A stretch of DNA of 64,000 bases from Neobacillus terrae. Lineage in GTDB: Bacteria; Bacillota; Bacilli; Bacillales; Cytobacillaceae. A program made the position numbers and the translations under genes. Under the pieces are notes generated by a model, which was given only the letters and a program-made list of their open reading frames with translations, was not told where the DNA came from and ran no database searches. Shown here piece after piece: positions 41,765 through 50,916 of this stretch (position 1 is the stretch's first letter; each line of letters starts with the position of its first letter). Where the stretch lies: positions 16,416 to 80,415 of the forward strand of contig NZ_JAAOEO010000020.1 of NCBI RefSeq assembly GCF_011393025.1. The letters run 5' to 3'.

Positions 41765-42949
41765 ATGAGCACTGGTTTGGTTCGTTCTGCTTTTTCACAG
41801 CTGCTGCTTTCAGGAACTCTAGTTCATGTAGCAAAAATAGAACAATTTCATGAAAAGTACGGAATAAACATAAATCCGCAAGTGGTCATGTTAATTTCGA
41901 TTGATCGATATCCTGAATTATCCTATGGGAAGCAAGAAGAGTGGAAAATAAAAATTGGACAGCGGCTGACAGAGGAAATAGAATGCACGATTAACATACC
42001 TTATTTATGGATGTGGGTTGAGGAGGGTGTGCTTGCACTTCTTCTCGAAGTTGAGCATCCAGATAAGGATGGAAAGAAAAGAAAAGTTGAAAAAATCGCT
42101 GAAGAGATTCAGAAGGGCCTTGATTTTATCGATATCATTGTATCAATTGGTATTGGGAACTTTTATGATCAGCCAAACATGCTACATCAATCATTTGCTG
42201 AAGCAAAGAAATCAATGTCAGGAAGATTTTTTCAAGGAAATCAATTAATTTTTCATACTGAATCAATTAAAGAAAAGAATCAGACCTGGATGTCCCCGTT
42301 GACTGGGGAAAGGACAGAAATTTTGGCGCTTGTGCGGATTGGAGACGTGGAAGGAGCCGTTTCGCATATCAAAAGATATATGGAGCAGGTGTCTTATGCT
42401 TGTAATTTTGATGAAGAAGTTTTTAAAGCTGAAGTAGTGGATTTACTGATTGTTATATCGAGGATGGTTCTAGAAATGGGAGTAAACCCTTCTGCTGTTT
42501 TAACGAAAAGCGCCTATTACATTCAGGAACTCTACCAAGTAATCCGCTATGACAAATTTTCGAAAAAAGCATGCGAATATTCAATTTGGTTAATCGAACA
42601 GGCTGCCAGTATTCTTATTCAGGATGTTTCTCCCCCTATTAAATCTGCCATTCGCTTTATAATATTAAATCATCAGAAGAGCATAACACTGGAACAAGTA
42701 GCACATTATTGTCATCTAAGTAAGTTTCACTTCAGTCATCTTTTCAAAAAAGAATTAGGTATAAGTGTCATCGATTTTTTAAACAAGGTTCGAATAGATA
42801 AAGCCAAGTATTACTTGGAAAATACAGAATTAAACGTTCAGGAAATCGCAAATCTTGTGGGCTTCACCGATGCCAATTATTTTAGCCGGCTGTTTAAAAA
42901 ATATATTAATGTGAGTCCGAAAGAATACCGTTCAGCAAGATTGTGCTAA
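41765..42949 (+). CDS. AraC family regulator with GGDEF-like/CdaR-type N-domain
   Basis: A 394-residue regulator. Residues about 40-155 contain a degenerate GGDEF-like element (VSIGIGNFYDQPNMLHQSFAEAKKS), as in PucR/CdaR and YesN-type proteins. Residues about 290-392 are a two-HTH AraC domain (LEQVAHYCHLSKFHFSHLFKKELGIS, then VQEIANLVGFTDANYFSRLFKKY). There is no receiver domain. ATG 41765 has AGGAGG upstream; an ATG two codons earlier is less well placed. It sits between the lyase and hutU and likely activates this cluster in response to a small molecule. HutP, the usual Bacillus hut regulator, is absent. Confidence 0.88.
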   Translation: MSTGLVRSAFSQLLLSGTLVHVAKIEQFHEKYGININPQVVMLISIDRYPELSYGKQEEWKIKIGQRLTEEIECTINIPYLWMWVEEGVLALLLEVEHPDKDGKKRKVEKIAEEIQKGLDFIDIIVSIGIGNFYDQPNMLHQSFAEAKKSMSGRFFQGNQLIFHTESIKEKNQTWMSPLTGERTEILALVRIGDVEGAVSHIKRYMEQVSYACNFDEEVFKAEVVDLLIVISRMVLEMGVNPSAVLTKSAYYIQELYQVIRYDKFSKKACEYSIWLIEQAASILIQDVSPPIKSAIRFIILNHQKSITLEQVAHYCHLSKFHFSHLFKKELGISVIDFLNKVRIDKAKYYLENTELNVQEIANLVGFTDANYFSRLFKKYINVSPKEYRSARLC

Positions 42950-43066
42950 AAATACACAACATATGCTAGATGAAGTTATGTGCTTTTTTAGTAGGATTAA
43001 AAATAGAATAGTAACCTTAGGCTGTTTAAGGATACTTAACTAATCTAATGTAATGGGAGTGGAAAC

Positions 43067-44737
43067 ATGACGACTGATACAAATAAAAGAGTAATAAAAA
43101 ATTATAATGGCGCGGAATTACATGCCAAGGGCTGGATTCAGGAAGCTGCGCTAAGGATGCTCATGAACAATCTTAATGAAGATGTTGCTGAAAGACCTGA
43201 AGATCTGGTGGTGTACGGAGGTATCGGTAAAGCAGCCCGTAATTGGGAGGCTTATGATGCCATTGTAAAAGAACTCCTTCAATTAGAGAATGATGAAACG
43301 CTGCTTATTCAATCAGGGAAGCCGGTTGCTGTTTTTAAATCTCATGCTGACGCTCCAAGGGTTTTGCTTGCCAATTCAAACCTTGTTCCAGCTTGGGCCA
43401 ATTGGGAGCATTTTCATGAGCTCGATAAAAAAGGATTGATGATGTACGGGCAAATGACAGCAGGAAGCTGGATCTATATTGGTAGCCAGGGCATTGTACA
43501 GGGAACGTATGAAACATTTGCAGAGCTTGCTCGCCAGGAATTTGAAGGAACACTCAAGCACACGATTACCTTAACAGCAGGTCTTGGAGGAATGGGTGGA
43601 GCCCAGCCTCTTGCTGTGACCATGAATGAGGGAGTTTGTTTGGCTATTGAAGTGGATGAATCAAGGATAGATCGTAGAATTGAAACCGCTTACCTTGATG
43701 TAAAAACAAACAGTCTTGAGGAAGCGATTCGGATTGCGCAGGAAGCCAAGAAAGAAGGAAAAGCTTTATCAATCGGCTTGCTGGGCAATGCAGCTGAAAT
43801 TTTACCACAAATGATTAAGTTAGGATTTATCCCTGAGGTACTGACTGATCAGACCTCAGCTCACGATCCGTTAAACGGCTATATTCCAGAAGGATATTCA
43901 TTGGAAAAGGCTGCAGAACTAAGAAAAGTGGATCCCGCCCAATATGTAGCCTTATCGAAGGAAAGTATGGCAAACCATGTTCGGGCTATGCTGGCCATGC
44001 AGGAGAAGGGAGCGGTCACGTTCGATTATGGCAACAATATTCGCCAGGTCGCGAAGGATCAGGGTGTGGATAATGCATTTAACTTCCCTGGTTTTGTCCC
44101 AGCATATATTCGTCCGCAGTTCTGTGAAGGAAAGGGGCCATTCCGCTGGGCGGCGCTTTCAGGAGACCCTGAGGATATTCGTAAAATAGATGCAGTATTG
44201 CTGAAGGAGTTCAAGGATAACGAACCGCTTTGCAAATGGATTCGAATGGCTAGTGAGAAAATCAGCTTCCAGGGACTTCCGGCAAGGATTTGCTGGCTGG
44301 GATATGGGGATCGGGCTCGGTTCGGAAAAATCATCAATGATATGGTAGCATCAGGAGAATTGGAAGCCCCCATCGTTATTGGCCGCGACCATCTTGATGC
44401 TGGTTCGGTTGCTTCACCTAACAGAGAAACAGAGGCAATGAGAGATGGAAGTGATGCTGTGGCTGACTGGCCAATATTAAATGCGTTGATTAATGCAGTT
44501 GGAGGAGCGAGCTGGGTTTCCGTTCATCACGGAGGCGGAGTAGGAATGGGATATTCTCTTCATGCAGGTATGGTTATTGTGGCAGACGGAACGAAGGAAG
44601 CAGAGATTCGCCTCCAAAGAGTGCTGACCACTGATCCTGGTATGGGTGTTGTCCGTCATGTTGATGCAGGATATGACCTGGCTATCAAAACAGCAAAGGA
44701 AAAAGGCATCCATATCCCGATGCTCAATCAGGAATAA
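43067..44737 (+). CDS. hutU: Urocanate hydratase
   Basis: A 556-residue enzyme adding water to urocanate to give imidazolonepropionate, using tightly bound NAD+ as electrophile. The glycine-rich TAGLGGMGGAQPLAVTMNEGV near residue 170 is the NAD-binding segment; DQTSAHDPLNGYIP and GDRARFGK are family hallmarks, and the active-site Cys is in ARICWLGYG. Length is typical. RBS GGGAGTGG precedes the ATG. First gene of hutU-hutI-hutG, running without terminators. Confidence 0.97.
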   Translation: MTTDTNKRVIKNYNGAELHAKGWIQEAALRMLMNNLNEDVAERPEDLVVYGGIGKAARNWEAYDAIVKELLQLENDETLLIQSGKPVAVFKSHADAPRVLLANSNLVPAWANWEHFHELDKKGLMMYGQMTAGSWIYIGSQGIVQGTYETFAELARQEFEGTLKHTITLTAGLGGMGGAQPLAVTMNEGVCLAIEVDESRIDRRIETAYLDVKTNSLEEAIRIAQEAKKEGKALSIGLLGNAAEILPQMIKLGFIPEVLTDQTSAHDPLNGYIPEGYSLEKAAELRKVDPAQYVALSKESMANHVRAMLAMQEKGAVTFDYGNNIRQVAKDQGVDNAFNFPGFVPAYIRPQFCEGKGPFRWAALSGDPEDIRKIDAVLLKEFKDNEPLCKWIRMASEKISFQGLPARICWLGYGDRARFGKIINDMVASGELEAPIVIGRDHLDAGSVASPNRETEAMRDGSDAVADWPILNALINAVGGASWVSVHHGGGVGMGYSLHAGMVIVADGTKEAEIRLQRVLTTDPGMGVVRHVDAGYDLAIKTAKEKGIHIPMLNQE

Positions 44738-44752
44738 GTGGGGGTAAAAGAT

Positions 44753-46081
44753 ATGAATAAACCAATTTTTATAAGAAACGCTGAACAACTGGTTACATTA
44801 AAAGGAAGTTCAAAAGCTCCTCTTGTAAAAAAACAAATGTCCGAACTGGGTATTATTGAAAACGGTAGTATATGGATTGAAAATGGTGTGATAGAAGCTG
44901 TAGGGACAGATAAAGAACTTTTTGAAACATATAAAAATTATTTAACTGAAGCTCAAATAATCGACGCGTCCGGGAAGCTTGTGACTCCTGGACTGGTTGA
45001 TCCACATACCCATCTTGTTTATGCCGGAAGCCGTGAGAATGAATTTAACATGAGGCTTGAAGGTGCAACATACATGGAAATTATGAATAGCGGCGGCGGA
45101 ATTTATGCAACTACTACTCGAACACAGAAAGCATCCCATGAAGAGCTTTTTCATGAAAGCTATGAGAGACTTAATCAATTTCTCCTGCAAGGAGTAACAA
45201 CAGTTGAGGCGAAAAGCGGATATGGTATGGAATGGGAAACCGAGCAGAAGCAGCTGGAGGTAGCTAAGGAGCTCAACGAGAAGCATCCAGTTGATGTGGT
45301 TTCTACTTTTATGGGCGCACATGCCGTTCCAGCAGAATATAAAGAGAACACTGATCAGTTCGTAGATCACCTTATCAACGAGATGATTCCTAAGGTTTCG
45401 GAACTTGGTCTGGCGGAGTTTAATGATGTATTTTGCGAGAAAGGGGTTTTTACACCAGAACAGTCGAAAAAGATTTTAGAGGCTGGAAAAACATATGGTT
45501 TAACTCCTAAAATTCATGCTGATGAAATTGAACCTTATGAAGGTGCGGAGCTTGCAGCTGAAGTTGGGGCGATTTCTGCGGACCACTTATTAAGAGCTTC
45601 TGATAAAGGAATTGAAGCAATGGCGGAAAAAGGGGTCGTCGCCGTTCTGCTGCCAGGCACAGCATATTTTTTAATGGCAGAGTCCGCAAATGGAAGAAAA
45701 ATGATTGATAAAGGAGTGGCTGTTGCACTATCAACTGATTGCAACCCTGGCTCATCTCCAACTGTTTCACTGCCTTTCATTATGAACCTTGGCTGCCTCA
45801 AAATGGGCATGACCCCGGCAGAAGTTCTTGCTGCCGCAACCATTAATGCAGCACATGCTATTAACCGTCCTGAATCAATCGGCAGTTTGGAAGTAGGAAA
45901 GAAAGCAGATGTGACTATTTTCAATGTTCCAAACTACATGAAGCTGCAATATTTATATGGAGTTAATCATGTCGACACTGTCGTTAAAAATGGCCGGCTG
46001 GTAGTCAAAGGAGGAAATTTAATTGAAAAACTTTCTTTATCCAAAACTAGTACCTCCCAGTTTTTCATGGGTAAGGCCTGA
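44753..46081 (+). CDS. hutI: Imidazolonepropionase
   Basis: A 442-residue metal hydrolase opening imidazolonepropionate to N-formimino-glutamate. Metal ligands: DPHTHLVYAGSRENEF (H-x-H) near residue 82, GAHAVP near residue 190, HADEIEP near residue 254 and STDCNPGSSP near residue 328. ATG 44753 follows GTGGGGGT; a GTG at 44738 overlaps that site. Homologues are about 421 residues; this one runs about 20 residues longer, ending beyond the start of hutG by 59 bases, as if the normal stop had been lost. The extra tail (LIEKLSLSKTSTSQFFMGKA) is out of frame hutG sequence. Confidence 0.95.
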   Translation: MNKPIFIRNAEQLVTLKGSSKAPLVKKQMSELGIIENGSIWIENGVIEAVGTDKELFETYKNYLTEAQIIDASGKLVTPGLVDPHTHLVYAGSRENEFNMRLEGATYMEIMNSGGGIYATTTRTQKASHEELFHESYERLNQFLLQGVTTVEAKSGYGMEWETEQKQLEVAKELNEKHPVDVVSTFMGAHAVPAEYKENTDQFVDHLINEMIPKVSELGLAEFNDVFCEKGVFTPEQSKKILEAGKTYGLTPKIHADEIEPYEGAELAAEVGAISADHLLRASDKGIEAMAEKGVVAVLLPGTAYFLMAESANGRKMIDKGVAVALSTDCNPGSSPTVSLPFIMNLGCLKMGMTPAEVLAAATINAAHAINRPESIGSLEVGKKADVTIFNVPNYMKLQYLYGVNHVDTVVKNGRLVVKGGNLIEKLSLSKTSTSQFFMGKA

Positions 46082-47030
46082 GCAGGGAAATACAGAGAAA
46101 GTTCATGAATGGATTGAGCCTCTGGCCGATTACTCCCATGAAAACAGCCAGGATGCTGATGTTGTTCTTGTTGGAGTTCCTTTATCACGTTCATCGATTA
46201 GCGCTTCGGGAGCTTCTGAGTTTCCCGAAGCCTTTCGACGAGCCTGGAAAGGATTTGCAACTTATAATCTCGATTTCGACATAGATTTATCTGAAATGAA
46301 GGCTTTAGACGCCGGAAATGTTCCAATGCATGTAACGGATATAGCAAAATGCCATGAAAATATTAGAGAGGCTTCAGCAGCCCTTCACGAACATTTTAAA
46401 AGCTCTATGATTTGTGCAGTAGGTGGTGATCATTCCATTACAGCCATGATGGTCAAAGGAATGCACAAAGTGACCCCTGAAAAAAGAATTGGAATACTTC
46501 AGTTTGATACCCATTTTGACTTAAGAAGTCTTGCTGATAACGGTCCGTCTAATGGTACACCAATGAGGAATTTGATTGAAAGCGGGATTGTCAAAGGAGG
46601 CGATATGTACAATATTGGTCTCCATGGTTTTTTTAATACAAAGGACTTAAAGATATACGCAGAGGAAAAGGGAGTCAATTATATTACACTTCGGGAGGTG
46701 AGGAAAAAGGGGATAGAAGAAACGGTAAAACAGTGTCTTAATGAGCTTTCGAATAAGGTGGATCTCATTTATTTAACTGTGGATATGGATGTGCTGGATA
46801 TTGCCTATGCACCAGGGGTACCGGCTTCAACACCAGGGGGCATGACAACACAGGAGCTGCTCGAAGGGGTACTGGCAGCCGGAAGGCATCCATTGGTTAA
46901 GGCTATTGATATCGTTTGTCTTGATCCTTTACGGGATACACTTGTCCAACAAACCGTAAAGCTAGGAACCCACGTGTTTTTAACCTTTCTAACCGGAATG
47001 AAAATGCGGCACAGTAATTTCTGCTCTTAA
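46023..47030 (+). CDS. hutG: Formimidoylglutamase
   Basis: A 335-residue arginase-family enzyme yielding glutamate and formamide from formiminoglutamate. The manganese site is seen in GGDHSIT (near residue 141), FDTHFDLR (D-x-H-x-D near residue 163) and VDMDVLDIA (D-x-D near residue 257). TTG start with GGAGG eight bases upstream, inside the end of hutI. It closes the histidine-degradation operon; a terminator includes its stop codon. Confidence 0.95.
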   Translation: MKNFLYPKLVPPSFSWVRPEQGNTEKVHEWIEPLADYSHENSQDADVVLVGVPLSRSSISASGASEFPEAFRRAWKGFATYNLDFDIDLSEMKALDAGNVPMHVTDIAKCHENIREASAALHEHFKSSMICAVGGDHSITAMMVKGMHKVTPEKRIGILQFDTHFDLRSLADNGPSNGTPMRNLIESGIVKGGDMYNIGLHGFFNTKDLKIYAEEKGVNYITLREVRKKGIEETVKQCLNELSNKVDLIYLTVDMDVLDIAYAPGVPASTPGGMTTQELLEGVLAAGRHPLVKAIDIVCLDPLRDTLVQQTVKLGTHVFLTFLTGMKMRHSNFCS

Positions 47031-47047
47031 TGAGCAGATTTTTTTAA
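47021..47047 (+). terminator. Terminator of the hut operon
   Basis: CTGCTC-TTAAT-GAGCAG followed by seven Ts; the TAA stop of hutG lies in the loop. Confidence 0.85.
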
Positions 47048-47386
47048 TTTGATTTGTTTCGTAAAGGGTATTTGATACATCATGCGGAATAAAATTGTAG
47101 TCGATATCTAAAGGGAGACATAGATTGATATTTAGAGGTGTTAAAAATGAATTCTTTCTTTAATAAGCAATAGGATTAAGACTATGGCCAATTATAGAAT
47201 CAATATTGTTGGTACCACTGCTTTACTTGTTTATCAAAACCACTATAAATCATACTATTAACTTTTATGAGAGAGCGCAGAGAGCGGAAATCAGCACTCA
47301 AGTGTAACAGAGTCAAAAAGAAACATTCTCCATTTTAAGTTTTAATGAATATCGATAAATATTAAAAAGAAATTGAGGTGAAAAGG
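47048..47386. other. Gene-free stretch
   Basis: About 340 AT-rich bases with only tiny frames (for example a 25-codon frame from 47184 without a site). I see no clear promoter or RNA structure. Confidence 0.4.
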
Positions 47387-47674
47387 GTGGGCAGGGGGAT
47401 TTTTAAAAATAGAGTTAAATCTCTAGTAATTGTTCAAATGATATTTACAATCCTCTTTTTTGTTCTAGGCGCTTATTCACTTAGAGATAACAATGTAGAT
47501 TATTTTTATAATGGACTTTCACAACTAATTATTAGTCTCCTTTGGCTTTGTTTCGGAATTGAGCAATGGATTTTAAAAAAGAAAAAATGGGCTATTCTCT
47601 ATTTCGCTTTTACAGTTGTTTTTCTACTAATAGCGAACCAAACGTTTCATCTTTTAGAGTTGAAGTCAAAATAG
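47387..47674 (+). CDS. Small membrane protein, unknown
   Basis: A 95-residue protein with three hydrophobic helices (about residues 12-32, 44-60 and 66-84) and short basic loops. GTG 47387 has GAGGTGA six bases upstream; an in-frame GTG nine bases earlier is within that site. It has its own terminator. No family recognised. It precedes a decayed membrane-protein gene. Confidence 0.65.
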   Translation: MGRGIFKNRVKSLVIVQMIFTILFFVLGAYSLRDNNVDYFYNGLSQLIISLLWLCFGIEQWILKKKKWAILYFAFTVVFLLIANQTFHLLELKSK

Positions 47675-47684
47675 GCTAAAAAAG

Positions 47685-47712
47685 TAACTGTTCTCAGGGA
47701 ACAGTTTTTTCA
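47685..47712 (+). terminator. Rho-independent terminator
   Basis: AACTGTTC-TCAGG-GAACAGTT followed by a T-run. Confidence 0.85.
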
Positions 47713-47800
47713 TTTGATGAATTTTAAAACACGGTAAAAGACCTGCTATAAAGAGGGAAAAAATGGCACTTACTATTTGAGTGAAAGTAGGTGCCAATTT

Positions 47801-48330
47801 ATGTGGAATGCCATGTATTCGTTTGTTTGGTTATTTATATTGTTTAAATGGGGAAATTTAAAAAACTGGTCAAAATATTATCCTACATATTTGTTTTTCC
47901 TGCTAGGGAACTTTATTTATCTTTACTTTTTATCGGATGTCTATCCAATGTGGAAGTACACACCCTAGGGTTTTGACAAGAAAATAGGATTAACGAATGC
48001 TCACGTATCTCTATCGATCATGCTGATAAAATACCCTGCAACAATCGCTGTCTACTATCCAAGTTTCCGGATAAAGGTAAAATTAAAAAGGCATTATATA
48101 TTACTTTTTGGGTCCTTATATACTTTGTTAATGAGCTGATTGACAGAAAGACACATTTAATTAGATATTTTAATGGCTGGAGTATTTATTGATCTGTTTT
48201 ATTTAATTTTGTTATGTTTACCATTCTGAGAATACATTATCGAAAACCTTTGGCCGCCTGGATATGTACCGTTGTATTCATATTTTTCCTATGGTTTACG
48301 TTTGATGTCCCTTATAAAGTTTTTAGATAG
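47801..48330 (+). pseudogene. Decayed CBO0543-like membrane protein gene
   Basis: The ATG at 47801 (TAGGTG upstream) starts MWNAMYSFVWLFILFKWGNL, then WSKYYPTYLFFLLGNFIYLY, and stops at a TAG after MWKYTP. Homology continues downstream in other frames: KALYITFWVLIYFVNELI, then FNGWSIY, a TGA where Trp is expected, and LRIHYRKPLAAWI to the stop at 48330. The order is that of CBO0543-type polytopic proteins. At least two stops and one frameshift (48000-48050) make it a pseudogene. Confidence 0.7.
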
Positions 48331-48354
48331 TCATACCGTTAAAAAAGTTATTTG

Positions 48355-48383
48355 CAGGCTGCTCAGGCAGCCTTATTTTTTTT
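48355..48383 (+). terminator. Rho-independent terminator
   Basis: AGGCTGC-TCAG-GCAGCCT followed by a T-rich tract. Confidence 0.85.
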
Positions 48384-48503
48384 GCATAAATAATAGATGA
48401 ATCATGTTATTCAATGAGTCCTAATAAATTATAAGTATGACTTCTCAATCCTCCTGATTATTATCGTCTTATGTAACTATCACATGTTCAAATGGAGGAG
48501 ATT

Positions 48504-49637
48504 GTGAAAGGGGTTTTTATCATATTTTTATTACGGAAACGGGAAAAGCTCCCTTATGAAATAATCAAGGAAGAGCTGAAAAATAAGTTTAAACAGAAGA
48601 ATATAACTAAGAGATTGAAGCCTTCAGATAAACTATTACTTGAACATATTAGAGTGCAAACGAATGAGCAAAATTTAAATAATGTTACTAGAACTAAGTC
48701 TTACTTACAGTTTTTTCTGCGGCATCCAGAAATCCATTGGGCGTTACTAGCACATATGGTTTCACGAAATGGCGGCTGGAACATGACAGATCTTAAAGGA
48801 GAATTTTTAACAAGATTATTATCTAATAGGGAAATTAAGTCTTTTTTTGATTTTTTGGAGAGGGGAAATTGGCTTATTTTCCAGGATGCCTTTCCACAGC
48901 TTTTACTTTATGAGGAAAGCTTAAGAAGTAGTAAACCCCTATTTTATTTATTGCCTCACCTAGGTGTATCCACTTTTATGGAAACGGTTTGGGATTATTT
49001 CTGGAGGTACAAGAAAACATATCTTTTGACGATTGCCCTTATTGTTAATGAACAAAACTATATAGAGAAACGAGTGGTTCAGCATTCTGTTTTTAAAAAG
49101 CAAGTGTTTAATAAGCTTGAGTTTAAACTACAGGATTTGCTCTCCTTTAACCATATTCTTTTTCCATATGGACAAAAGCACCTTATTGGTAAAACAGTGC
49201 ATCACTTTGATTCACTTCACGAAAGAATTTTGCTGGGTAAAAGGCTGTACCGAGTTTTAATTCAGGATAAAACAAGAATGGAAGAGATAAGGGAATGGGC
49301 AATAAAACATCCACATACAGGTTCAAGAAAGGATTACTGGCCACATATTTACAATAATACAAACGAAGAAGTGCCGGGATTTCCTTATCAGCTCAGGCTT
49401 CAATCGTGTCAGCTTCGGCATGGTGCCAATAAAATTTACAGCCCTAGTCTTCAAATAGCATGGAAAAATGTACAGAATGAAGAGGCAGAAATTGGAGACT
49501 GGTTTAATGACTGGAATATAGCTGATTACCTTATGGAAGAAAATGAAATGCTTGACGGAGAGATAAAAAATGAATACTGTAAAACGCTTGAAATGCTTGA
49601 ACTTGCCTCACTCGCAAAAAAAGCCTTGTTTATATAG
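48504..49637 (+). CDS. DUF2515 (YppC-like) protein
   Basis: A 377-residue soluble protein. HPEIHWALLAHMVSRNGGWNMTDLKGEFL near residue 75 is the DUF2515/YppC hallmark, and the C-terminal PGFPYQLRLQSCQLRHG segment also fits. Function is unknown; homologues occur across Bacillaceae. GTG 48504 is supported by GGAGGAG just upstream; the ATG at 48492 contains that site. Alone between terminators. Confidence 0.85.
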   Translation: MKGVFIIFLLRKREKLPYEIIKEELKNKFKQKNITKRLKPSDKLLLEHIRVQTNEQNLNNVTRTKSYLQFFLRHPEIHWALLAHMVSRNGGWNMTDLKGEFLTRLLSNREIKSFFDFLERGNWLIFQDAFPQLLLYEESLRSSKPLFYLLPHLGVSTFMETVWDYFWRYKKTYLLTIALIVNEQNYIEKRVVQHSVFKKQVFNKLEFKLQDLLSFNHILFPYGQKHLIGKTVHHFDSLHERILLGKRLYRVLIQDKTRMEEIREWAIKHPHTGSRKDYWPHIYNNTNEEVPGFPYQLRLQSCQLRHGANKIYSPSLQIAWKNVQNEEAEIGDWFNDWNIADYLMEENEMLDGEIKNEYCKTLEMLELASLAKKALFI

Positions 49638-50011
49638 GATTAAAGCTTATATTCCTTCTATTATTTTATCCTTGCTGTTTGACACTGATTTGATCTCTAT
49701 ATTATGGAGCGAAATGACCAGAGCATAATTTGTTTAGAAGGTTTTTGATGAGAAAGCGATGAGTCTTAAAAAAAATAAAAGTGAAAATGATTAAACAATT
49801 CATGTACATTCCAAAACTCCCCACCACAGCAAAGTAGAGCTATTATAACAGAGGATATGGAATAATATCTGGAAACCACCCAAAATAAAAATGAGCGGTA
49901 TATTTTTGCAGTATAAAAAAACCTCTATTTACATTCTAGTATGTTGGTTATGAATCTAGTTTGGAAAAATATAAATAAAATATAGGGTGTAGGCTGGGAG
50001 GGATGCAACTG
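49638..50011. other. Gene-free stretch
   Basis: About 370 bases with no credible ORF. TTGACA at about 49678 could be a -35, but no good -10 follows at standard spacing. Confidence 0.35.
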
Positions 50012-50854
50012 ATGGGTTTTTTCAAAAAAGGCGAACGTGAAGAGCCGGAACAAAATGAGTATGAAAAGCTATTACGAAGAGTAAATACCCTTGAAGTTCG
50101 TCTAAGCCGCCTTTTAAAAATGGAAGACAAGCTTGGACCGCTTCTCACTTTAAAAGACCGCTTCGAGACAAAAAGAATGCAGGAGCCAAATGAAAACAAG
50201 CAGAAAATTAGATTAATGGAAGACCAAATAAATAAGCAAAATGCTGAAATAGATAGGATGAAACAAATCATCCATTCTTTTATCAAAGAAAACAATCAAA
50301 TAGCAATGGAAGATCAGATAAAAAAACAAAATGCCGAAATAGATAGGATGAAACGAATCATTCATTCTCTAATGGAAGAAAAGAATCAAAGATCAGATGT
50401 GATGGAATCAGAGTCATCGTCTCAAATAGATAGTCAAATGGCTGATCTCTATAAAAAATACACCATGCTGGAGACGAGCCTCACTTTAGTGAATCAGATG
50501 CAGATTAGTATAATACACAGTTTGGAGGCTACTCAGGAAGAAATAGCAGTTATTCAAAAGGGAGTTGATAGCGAGACACAAAGTAAAGCTCAGTTTGTAA
50601 CCAAAGATATATACATTGATAAGTTCTTTTTGGAAAAATACGAGCTGAATAATAATATAGGAACAGTAGGAATAAAAGATTTAGGAGGGGCATTAAATAT
50701 TGGAGCTACCTATGGAAGCGTTCCTTTACCTGGAAATACAGCTTCTTCTTCTTTAGGAGACCAGGAGGAAGAAAATGAAGCTCTAAAAGAAGAGGAAGTT
50801 GAAAGTTCAGCTGTTGAGATCCCTATTGATGACACTTCTGAATCTGACTCATGA
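50012..50854 (+). CDS. Coiled-coil protein with GerPC-like tail
   Basis: A 280-residue protein: basic N-terminus, long coiled coil (about residues 15-190), then DKFFLEKYELNNNIGTVGIKDLGGALNIGATYG near residues 207-240 and an acidic end. The L-x-G-x-LNIG motif resembles the C-terminus of the spore germination protein GerPC, but the rest is longer. Two 30-residue blocks, both containing QNAEIDRMK and IIHS, are a recent tandem duplication. ATG 50012 has GGGAGGG nine bases upstream. A spore-associated role is possible. Confidence 0.65.
   Translation: MGFFKKGEREEPEQNEYEKLLRRVNTLEVRLSRLLKMEDKLGPLLTLKDRFETKRMQEPNENKQKIRLMEDQINKQNAEIDRMKQIIHSFIKENNQIAMEDQIKKQNAEIDRMKRIIHSLMEEKNQRSDVMESESSSQIDSQMADLYKKYTMLETSLTLVNQMQISIIHSLEATQEEIAVIQKGVDSETQSKAQFVTKDIYIDKFFLEKYELNNNIGTVGIKDLGGALNIGATYGSVPLPGNTASSSLGDQEEENEALKEEEVESSAVEIPIDDTSESDS
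50216..50395 (+). repeat. 90-bp tandem duplication inside the coiled-coil gene
   Basis: The block beginning ATGGAAGACCAAATAAATAA at 50216 is repeated, with few changes, at 50306. In-frame, 30 codons per unit. Confidence 0.9.
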
Positions 50855-50916
50855 AAAGGCATATATGATGTGTTTGTCCATATGAATTTAAAAAAGAATG
50901 GACAAGGGATGGTGAA

